DNA of 64,000 nucleotides from the NCBI GenBank assembly GCA_963585895.1, contig OY757911.1, forward strand, positions 61,735,668 to 61,799,667, read 5' to 3'. This DNA comes from Sepioteuthis lessoniana. Taxonomy: Eukaryota > Mollusca > Cephalopoda > Myopsida > Loliginidae. The translations under genes and the position numbers were made by a program. The notes under the pieces are model-generated. The model ran no database searches. It was not told the origin of the DNA and saw nothing but the letters and a program-made list of their open reading frames with translations. Positions 56,844 through 64,000 of the stretch are shown here, piece after piece. Each line of letters opens with the position of its first letter. The first letter of the stretch is position 1.

Positions 56844-56922
<79 letters not shown>
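56697..56922. repeat. (TG)n and (TA)n microsatellites
   Basis: A TG run lies at 56697-56735 and a long TA run with one AA interruption at 56846-56922. A duplicated phrase (GGAGTTAATT..TGTAAAAAC) occurs at about 56616 and 56814. Confidence 0.93.
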
Positions 56923-57059
56923 CATAATAAAAAGTATATCCTTGTACACACAAACCTGTGCAGACATATATTTTCAGAAGTGTTATGTTGCTTTTTGTCC
57001 TTTGCTTTTTCTTCAGACACCCCCCTCTCTCTCTCTCTCGCTCGCTCGCTCTCTCTCCT

Positions 57060-58005
57060 TATTTCTTTCTCCCTGTACATATAATTGTACACATGAATGT
57101 AAATTTATGCATGTATACACACAATTTTCAAGGGTATTGAGTGGATTTTAATGTATAAGAGAATGAACAAATAGATGTATTTTGCTAATCTGTGAGTATT
57201 TATATTTGCGTGTGAGTGAGTGTATGTATTTAGTTAAGCGATGTTTAATGTCGGTTTAAATCAACAATTTTTTTTCTTTTATTTGGTCTTATAAGTAGCC
57301 ATCAATATGGTATATTGAGATTATTTTAAATTTGCTTTGCAAAAAAATATTTTGATAGAAAGTTTTCTATTTTCTGATAATTTAATGTTGCTTTTATGTT
57401 AAGAGATTATTGTTCCGTGCTTGAGTGCATCCAATTTTTATCTCTTTGCTGTTTGCAGTTTTTGAAATACAGCTTAAATTTCTATTTATTTGGAATGCTG
57501 TTTCCGGGTTTCCAAATGATAGGATTTTCCTTCTATGATTACATTACATATTAAACACCTTTAATTTTTTTTCATTTTGAAACTTCATGCGTTGTGTATT
57601 CCTCAAGTTTAGAGGAGTTTAGTGTGTGTTTTAAGTTTTGTTTTCTTTTGGTTGTCATTTGCGTTTAATGATTTTTTTTTGTGTCCAGTGTGTTTTTAAT
57701 GTTATCAGTGTTTTTAAGTAGATTCTTTTATATATCTGTGAATAATTCTCGGTTGGTTTTTTGTATGTTGAGATATATGATAAGGGTTGTTTGTTGCTAT
57801 GTTTTTTATGTGATTGTAATTTTTTTAATAGTATTTTTTCTGCAAATGCTAATCCATAATTTATTAGTGTTGTGGGATATCCCATCTGTTGAAGACTTAC
57901 GCGTAATTCTTTTAGGTAAGTTTATCAGAGATTTTTGTGAGTTTCTATGAAGAAGATATTAAGTGCTAGGTTGTAAGGGGTGGATTTTGTGCAGGTTTTG
58001 GGGGA
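57060..58005. other. T-rich DNA, nothing recognised
   Basis: No supported gene. The two overlapping open frames at 57655-57950 are low-complexity translations of T-rich sequence. Confidence 0.5.
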
Positions 58006-58009
58006 CGAA

Positions 58010-58050
<41 letters not shown>
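58010..58050. repeat. (TC)n microsatellite
   Basis: A TC run just before the small foldback. Confidence 0.97.
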
Positions 58051-58056
<6 letters not shown>

Positions 58057-58077
58057 ATATATATATGTATACGTATA

Positions 58078-58105
58078 TACAGAATTGCTTGATTCTCATC
58101 TATGC

Positions 58106-58143
<38 letters not shown>

Positions 58144-58170
58144 GCATAGATGGGAATCAACCAATTCTGT
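58078..58170. repeat. Foldback with about 30-bp arms around a (TA)n core
   Basis: ACAGAATTGCTTGATTCTCA...ATGCATG on the left pairs with CATGCATAGATGGGAATCAA...CAATTCTGTA on the right, with (TA)n as the shared centre, so the whole block can form a cruciform. Confidence 0.88.
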
Positions 58171-58223
58171 AAAAGTGTGCTTGGGAAAAAGCAGAGAGAA
58201 AAACCGTGGAAAAATCAGTCAAT

Positions 58224-58990
58224 TGTAACATAGGGCCAGCGTGTTGTGCTTTAAAGAAAGAAGTCCACAAAAATAGAAATACTCAAACTCGAAGGTAAGG
58301 GAAGAAAATATAGCAGTCATTTATTATTCACTTAGGGCTCTGATCGTTGCAACTCGAAAGTCCATTTTAGTTACGTTCTTCTTCTCCCTTCCTCTTGGTG
58401 GTGACGGCGGTGTGGGTGAGAGCTGGCTGTTGACACACGCCTGACAGATAGGTCGTTGCAGACTGGGTAGGACGTGTCCGGCCTCGGAACCTTTGACGCG
58501 GCTGTTTTGAAAACTGCCTTCAACTCTCCCAAAATCTCCTGACTTGTTTTCTTATATAGAGGTTTTAGGGAACAAATCGAAGATCCCCGAATGTTCGATG
58601 TCACCAGTGAAATTGTCGTGAAACACGTGATAATTCATCTGTGATTATTTTAAAATCACGTCTAACTTTGCAGGTCATTCCGACTGCACGCGCTAGTCTC
58701 GTGACACCTTCACTGATTGACGACAGCGCTCGTATGTAATATTAAACAATTAGTCGAGCCTTTCACCACTGGAAAATTATTATTCGAATGAATATAAAAA
58801 TGTCCTAAGGAGGCAATCTATACTTTAATTACTCTACCATTAGCGCTTTACACTTTTCAAAAAATCACTTTATAGGCCTTTTTTTCTCAGTGGTTCTTAT
58901 ACCATCTGAAAAAGTAAATATGACTTAATTTGTTGTTGTGGCCCCGAGAAGGGTCACTAATGAAAACGCAAACACGGATATTAGATAACA
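58224..58990 (-). mobile_element. Candidate LTR or promoter-bearing element, minus strand
   Basis: On the minus strand there is a TATA-like box (CTCTATATAAG, plus-strand 58551-58560), then about 230 bp of more complex GC-richer sequence, an AATAAA (plus-strand 58320-58325), and an end at CTATGTTACA (58224). This is the layout of a U3-R-U5 LTR. The other end is uncertain: TGTTATC at 58990 would fit, but no target duplication is seen. A 77-codon frame at 58371-58604 lies between TATA and poly(A) signal and is not obviously a protein. Confidence 0.4.
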
Positions 58991-59049
58991 GATTATATTA
59001 TGCAAGCGTTATATAGAAAAGGTAAGAAGTCTCGTACTGTTCGGATAAC

Positions 59050-59396
59050 ACCGATATTGATCTACGGTATTTGTTGCTCGCCCCACCTAACGGGCAAGTG
59101 TGGCAGGCACAATGCCTTTTTTAGGTGGGTCCTGGCACAGGGCCGTAGCTCACACGCGCCTGGCATTTCCCAAAAATACCTACGGCCCCGTCGGCATTCA
59201 CCTTATTAGGGGCGCCTCAGGCGCCGGGCGATCAACCCAACCTCCCCGAAGGGAGTAAAAACCTGGGGGAAAGGCCCCTTGAGGCCGAAGGAGATCTCCA
59301 GGTACCGAGTCACACTCAGCCAGATCCGTGCCGCAGATAACACGGCCGGCCGAAGTGCTACCTGAAAACTGGAGAGGTTTAGACCGATATTGATCT
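59050..59396. mobile_element. GC-rich insertion of 319 bp flanked by 14-bp direct repeats
   Basis: ACCGATATTGATCT occurs exactly at 59050-59063 and 59383-59396. Between them is markedly GC-rich sequence unlike any other part of the window, with short palindromes (GGCGCCTCAGGCGCC, GGCCGGCC) and paired phrases (CCTTGAGGCCGAAGG). This fits an insertion with target-site duplication, of the size made by non-LTR machinery. It has no A-tail, no tRNA-like boxes and no coding frame of note. The family is unknown to me. Confidence 0.6.
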
Positions 59397-59399
59397 GTC

Positions 59400-59778
59400 C
59401 CCTGGCAGCGAAATCTCTCAGTACTAATAACGGTTAGAAGAGTTTATTATGGTAAGATGGGTAAGGCTTCTACATAAATTGCGAAAATCAAAATAGCCTC
59501 TAAAATTCGTCAAGTATTTTATGAGATTTGCTATATGAAACTGTTTAAAACAACATTTATAATCAGAGATTTGTCTGCCATGATTAATGATTGAAAAGGT
59601 TTCTTCAAATAATTTAGAAAATCAAGAAATTAACACTAAAGATAACTCGAAAAAAAATCTAGAAATAGTTACTCTTAGCCGGTCGATAATGTTTTTTACA
59701 AACCCAATATGTTTTGTATTCTAGAAACATTATCAGATATTGTTTCTTACCCTTTATAAAAGCATATTCATGACTGAT

Positions 59779-59852
<74 letters not shown>

Positions 59853-60514
59853 TATATTCAACTATGGGCTATGCAATAAAACTACTGATTTCAGCTGAAA
59901 GGCATATGTGCTTGTGTGTGCGTAATCAGCTTGCGACCTTTATATTTGCTTCCTTGCAAATTCCACAATAAGACTTCCACTGCATAAGAAATAAATAAGA
60001 TGGCACTTGTAGCAAGACAAAATTCTAACCAGGTCCAGTGATGTTTTTCCATCAAAGCAGCACAAATAGGAATTATTTTGCTTACTGAATCAATATCAGA
60101 AGGAAAGGAAACTGAATAACGCCAGTATAGAAAAGGTGAAGAGTAAACTTCTCTTCTATTCGAACGTGCTAGTTTGCTAATACAGTGATCTAGATATCAG
60201 ATATCAGTGCGAAAAAAAAAAACAAAAAAAAAACACAAAAAAAACTAGATATGCCTTTTAGAAGAGTTGAAATGTCAGTGCTTTAAAAATAGAATAAAAA
60301 GTATTAAACATGAGAAGTCAGCATGCGAGAAAAAACGCGAGTCATCTGGAAATCTTTCAATGGCGTTCTTTTCTGTCACATTCATTCTCTAAAGCATTTA
60401 AAGCGGGATTAATGTAGATAGATAGATAAAAACAAATATTAGTTAAATTTGGATCAGAAATTTTGGTTGTATAATTTTCGAACAGTGTGATTAAAAGTAA
60501 TCATTGAATTAACC

Positions 60515-60515
<1 letters not shown>
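59400..60515. other. AT-rich DNA with a long (TA)n
   Basis: A TA run lies at 59783-59857. Otherwise nothing is recognised. Confidence 0.5.

Positions 60516-60518
<3 letters not shown>

Positions 60519-60576
<58 letters not shown>
60519..60576. repeat. (TA)n microsatellite, transposon target
   Basis: A TA run ending at the first base of the Tc1 element. Confidence 0.97.
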
Positions 60577-60579
<3 letters not shown>

Positions 60580-60807
60580 TAGCGTCCAAAACTAAGGAAC
60601 AGAATTTTAAAACCTAATATTTGTTAGAAATAACAACTGTGAAAAGCTGAAATTTTGACAACTGGTAGTCGTTCTCATCCATAATAACATACTAAAATTT
60701 GAATCATTTGCAAAGGATAGAAAAAGAATTATAACAATTATTTATTTATTTTCAAATTTGGATCGTCCAAAAGTAAGGGACAAAATTGAGAAAAACAATG
60801 TAAACAG
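60577..60807 (+). repeat. Tc1 left terminal inverted repeat
   Basis: Paired with 61934-62164. Inner and outer direct repeats of GTCCAAAA(C/G)TAAGG suggest two transposase binding sites. Confidence 0.95.
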
Positions 60808-60888
60808 TATGCTATATCCAATTTTTTTGATTTCCTCTAAAGAATAAATCTTACTTAGTCATTTGTAAACGTTGCATCAGCTGGCACC

Positions 60889-61840
60889 ATGGCGATACAC
60901 CAAAAACTTGATTACTCTGTGATACAAGCTGTTGTGAAGCTACACAAGGAAAAGCACATCATTAGAGAGATTTCAGAGAAAGTGAAACATTCCAAGAGTG
61001 TTGTAGGCAGGGTTGTTAAATCCTACAATGATACTGGCAAAATAGTTAGTGCTTTTAAAACCGGCAGACCTCGCAAAACTTCGGCATGAGAAGATCGAAT
61101 AATGCAACGTATGTCATTAAAGGACCGTTTTAAGTCTTGCACAGAAATTAAAAGGGTTATGAATAGTACCTCATGTGTTAATGTGTCAAGACAGACTGTT
61201 TCTAGACGACTGCAAGAAATAGGGCTGTTTAATTGAACCCCAGGGAAGAAACCACTTGTTAGTTCGAAGAATAAGAAGAGATTAGAGTTTGCAAACAGGT
61301 ATGTAATTTGGACATATGAAAATTGGGCAAAAGTATTTTTCGATGATGAAAGCAAGTTTAATTTATTTGGAAAGGATGGAAAAAACAATGTAAAGAGACG
61401 TTTTGGTGAAAGATTAAGTGCAAAGTGTACTAAGAAAACTGTCAAATTTGGGGGCGGAAGCGTCATGGTATTTGGAATGTTTTCTAGAAGGTACAACGCC
61501 TCTTGTCCGGTTACAAACTCGTGTAAACGCGCAGATCTATAAAAACATTGTTCAAGATCATGTTGTGCAAATCATACAGAATTCAGGTTTTGATAGGGCT
61601 ACTTTTATGCAAGATAATGCCCCATGTCACAAGGCAAAGGTGGTAATGTGTTACCTTAGCAAGCAAGATTTCGAAATTATGGATTGGCCACCGCAAAGTC
61701 CAGACTTAAATCCAATAAAAAATCTTTGCAAGACCTTAGGGGTGAATATTATGGAAAAAAATCCCACAAACACGGAGGATTTGTGGGTGAAGCTTCAAGA
61801 AGAATGGTCTAAAATTAGTATCGAGGATTTCAAGAACTGA
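60889..61840 (+). pseudogene. Tc1-like transposase, disabled
   Basis: A cut-and-paste DDE transposase acting on the flanking inverted repeats. The N-terminus (MAIHQKLDYSVIQAVVKLHK) has the helix-turn-helix region with a GRPRKTS linker. The catalytic core shows FDDESKFNLFG (first D), MQDNAPCHKA (second D) and WPPQSPDLNPIKN. The last motif is normally PIEN; the third catalytic residue is lysine here, 34 residues after the second D. Further damage: TGA at 61087-61089, TGA at 61234-61236, and a one-base frameshift near 61483 (the GTTTTCTAGAAGG stretch). The expected length of about 317 residues is otherwise kept, and the stop is at 61838-61840. Confidence 0.95.
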
Positions 61841-61933
61841 TTCGTTCTTGTAGTCGAAGATGTGCAGCTGTCATTGAGAGCAAGGGCTCATTTACTAAAT
61901 ATTGATTGTACAAGTATTTTCATTGTTTTTTGG

Positions 61934-62164
61934 CTGTTTACATACTTTTTCTCAATTTTGTCCCTTACTTTTGGACGTTCCAAATTTGAAAATAGATAAA
62001 TAATTGTTATAATTCTTTTTCTATCCTTTGCAAATGATTCAAATTTTAGTATGTTATTATGGATGAGAACGACTACCAGTTGTCAAAATTTCAGCTTTTC
62101 ACAGTTGTTATTTCTAACAAATATTAGGTTTTAAAATTTTGTCCCTTAGTTTTGGACGCTACTG
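61934..62164 (-). repeat. Tc1 right terminal inverted repeat
   Basis: The reverse complement of 60577-60807 with about six differences; the outermost 20 bases are identical. Confidence 0.95.
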
Positions 62165-62261
62165 TATATATAGTTGGGCAGCAGCCTTTCATTTAAGCAT
62201 GTTTGATTAAATAATAAAGACACATTTTGTCTATATAATTTTATTAATATCCTTTGAAGTT

Positions 62262-62405
62262 TCCTGATAAGTGTCTTGGATAATCCCAGGTCGTATCATA
62301 CCAAAGACTTAAAAAATGGTACTTGATGCCTCCTTTCTTAACACTCAGCATTATAAGGTAAGGATCAAGTGTAAAGTGGAGCAATCCAGGGAATATAGTA
62401 GCGCC
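62262..62405 (+). mobile_element. SINE-C fragment
   Basis: TCCCAGGTCGTATCATACC, AAAAATGGTACTTGATGCCT, AAGGTAAGGATCAAGTGTAA and ATAGTAGCGCC are the middle of SINE-C. The head and 3' end are missing. Confidence 0.75.
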
Positions 62406-62409
62406 AAGA

Positions 62410-63080
62410 AAAGATAAAATTCTTTGGATGAGAGATTCTTCCAAATAATCCATCTTCACCAAATCAAACACCTACAGATTTGTACAAGAATACTTTATAC
62501 TTGACAGAAGATTCAGAATAAAAAAATATCGTATTTTAAACTTTTTGGAAAGAAAACCCCTAGATTTCTTTAAACGAGAAATTCAATATTTTCTTCTTGC
62601 TAGACTGGAGTCAATAAAAATTAAAGAGGTAATATTTCTATGATAACCTTTATAAAAATTTAACTTACAATTGTAAGTTAGAATTGGTAACTGTTATGGG
62701 GCATAAGAGCGTTTTTTTTTTTTGCCTTCCACTTGAGATACGATAACTAACGAGTAAAAAAAATCGTTTTGTTGGATAAGTCATTGTGCGTGAATATTAT
62801 TTTGATTTACCCCTTAGGATATCTTATATTCATGTTTCTTTTTAGTCTACCCCTTTTAAAAAGTCCAAATTGTTCAGTGCCTGAATTTTCTTGTACTCTA
62901 ATAATTTAACTGATGCCTTTAAAACTGAATGAAAACTATTCTCAAAAGTATAACTAAGGTTTAGGTATTAATTAAATTCAATATATTACTATACGATTTT
63001 GAGGATTACACATGGGACAACTATGTATTGATTAAAAACGATTTTCTATTTCGAACAATTCATTTTAACATAAGCAAAGT
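62410..63080. other. AT-rich DNA, nothing recognised
   Basis: No repeat family or credible frame. Confidence 0.5.
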
Positions 63081-63085
63081 AAGTA

Positions 63086-63185
63086 AAGTTGGCGACAGTA
63101 GTCAAGGGTGGCCCGAAGGTTTTCTTTTCGATAGCTTCTACAACAAGGTGAACCCAGATCTCCCAGGCTATTGGCGAACACTAAG
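63086..63185 (-). mobile_element. SINE-C with internal deletion, minus strand
   Basis: The 3' end (TTGGCGACAGTAGTCAAGGG, ACAACAAGGTG) is joined directly to the head (AACCCAGATCTCCCAGG, GGCGAACACT); the whole middle of the SINE is absent. Confidence 0.75.
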
Positions 63186-63189
63186 TATA

Positions 63190-63490
63190 CATTTTAAATG
63201 TAAAAACAGTTCTATTTCAAAAAATTCAGTTTCAAATAAGTATCCAATTTAGTTCCGTTTGATCCAAAGGTATGATCATATTAGGTGCTACCACTTCGGT
63301 CTTGACTAGATCTGAGAGCGGTGGCAGTGAAGGGGCAATCTGCTGTCTGCCAAATTCCAGTATTACTGGATTACTGGAGCCTAACCATCAGATCGTTTTG
63401 TGTAATATACTGGACACTCAGTGGGAGAATCTTACTCTTCTGCAGAGATGCAATTGGTATATTCTGCAGCCACAGCCGAATGGTTCATAA
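63190..63490 (-). mobile_element. SINE-D copy, minus strand
   Basis: GTATCCAATTTAGTTCCGTT, AGGTATGATCATATTAGGTG, CCAGTATTACTGG, CTTCTGCAGAGATGCAATTG and GCAGCCACAGCCGAATGG follow the order of the minus-strand copy at 18728-19180, with part of one tandem unit. Confidence 0.75.
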
Positions 63491-63781
63491 ACTGTTTTAG
63501 ATTGTCTTTGATATTTATTTGTGCATCCATGAAATACTTCTGTTCGGTCAAAATATAGAATCTGTACGATATACAGAAGGTAAAACTGTTGCTCCCTGGC
63601 ACGTATGCCAAGAATAAGAGTGCAGCATATATATATATATTTATAGTAGTTCGCTATATTCATAAATAAATAGTGTTCAGTATTGGTGATAGAGCATATA
63701 TACATATACAGAGTGCTCACTTCAGCGAGAAACTTAGGGTCACCAACCGTCGTTGACTCAGTTTCTAAGCTATCAGACCCC

Positions 63782-63785
<4 letters not shown>

Positions 63786-63831
<46 letters not shown>
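63786..63831. repeat. (TA)n microsatellite
   Basis: A pure TA run. Confidence 0.97.
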
Positions 63832-63834
<3 letters not shown>

Positions 63835-64000
63835 AAAGAAATTTTCTATTTATAATAGAAAAAACAATCTATCATACAATCATAGTCACACTGATTTTTA
63901 AAGAATTATTAAAGTTTATACGCATCGAAAAATCAATTTTTACCTCCTAATATTTCATACTTTGAGAGATCGGCGTCGAAGTTCCCGGCTGCGTATACAA

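Larger units (their letters stand above)
60577..62164 (+). mobile_element. Tc1-like transposon, full length (1588 bp), non-autonomous
   Basis: The element starts CAGTAGCGTCC and ends GGACGCTACTG and is flanked by TA on both sides (60575-60576 and 62165-62166), the target duplication expected for Tc1/mariner, although TA repeats surround it. Terminal inverted repeats are 231 bp (60577-60807 and 61934-62164). By eye I count about six mismatches between them. The repeats have the IR/DR layout: a transposase-site-like phrase GTCCAAAA(C/G)TAAGG occurs at the outer end and again about 185 bp inward, on both sides. The transposase gene inside is dead. Confidence 0.95.

Noticed and set aside
58371..58604. 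77-codon minus-strand frame between TATA box and poly(A) signal as a gene
   Set aside because: No motif; it fits the R/U5 part of an LTR better, and the frame starts before any plausible leader.
61023..61496. 157-codon minus-strand frame
   Set aside because: Antisense shadow of the Tc1 transposase.

Overview
The window looks like repeat-dense nuclear DNA from an animal, most likely a lophotrochozoan and probably a cephalopod mollusc such as an octopus. The basis is AT-rich sequence packed with long (TA)n, (TG)n and (TC)n microsatellites, several interspersed tRNA-derived SINE families, an RTE-like LINE with a short ATGATG tail, Tc1 and mariner transposons, and two decayed copies of an uncharacterised multicopy invertebrate protein family. 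The species call is inference; no marker gene is present. I found no intact host protein-coding gene and no convincing intact RNA gene. Nearly all long open frames come from reading through dinucleotide repeats or SINEs.

Layout. 1-7.6 kb: SINE copies, including two SINE-E copies head to head. 7.8-11.3 kb: a decayed LINE whose 3' end lies on the opposite strand from its endonuclease and reverse transcriptase, set inside a duplicated compound microsatellite. 12.05-13.1 kb: the decayed 3' end of a second LINE type with a C2H2 finger. 14.5-15.3 kb: a SINE followed by a probable solo LTR. 17.9-18.2 kb: a MITE-like element. 18.7-32.6 kb: SINEs, a LINE 3' fragment, a large palindrome at 29.6 kb and a minisatellite. 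34.1-35.0 kb: a clear solo LTR. 36.0-41.4 kb: two decayed copies of the same multicopy protein family in head-to-head orientation, one split by a SINE. 42.0-42.8 kb: a 5'-truncated LINE copy. 43.6 kb: a foldback. 44.6-45.3 kb: a mariner transposase remnant. 46.4-58 kb: mostly featureless AT-rich DNA with microsatellites, one long SINE-D copy and two foldbacks. 58.2-59.4 kb: a candidate LTR region and a GC-rich insertion flanked by 14-bp direct repeats. 60.6-62.2 kb: a full-length but dead Tc1 transposon with 231-bp inverted repeats. 62.2-64 kb: SINE fragments.

How the parts relate. LINE copies supply the reverse transcriptase that could move the SINEs, and SINE-B and SINE-D share a 3' tail that suggests one partner LINE. 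Both DNA-transposase genes have lost the third catalytic acidic residue, so neither can be autonomous. Many element boundaries lie in or next to (TA)n tracts. The most interesting signals are the single-event 5' inversion of the LINE, the recurring CTGANGA-stem-GAAA (hammerhead-like) motifs in SINE-E and foldbacks, and the large palindromes.
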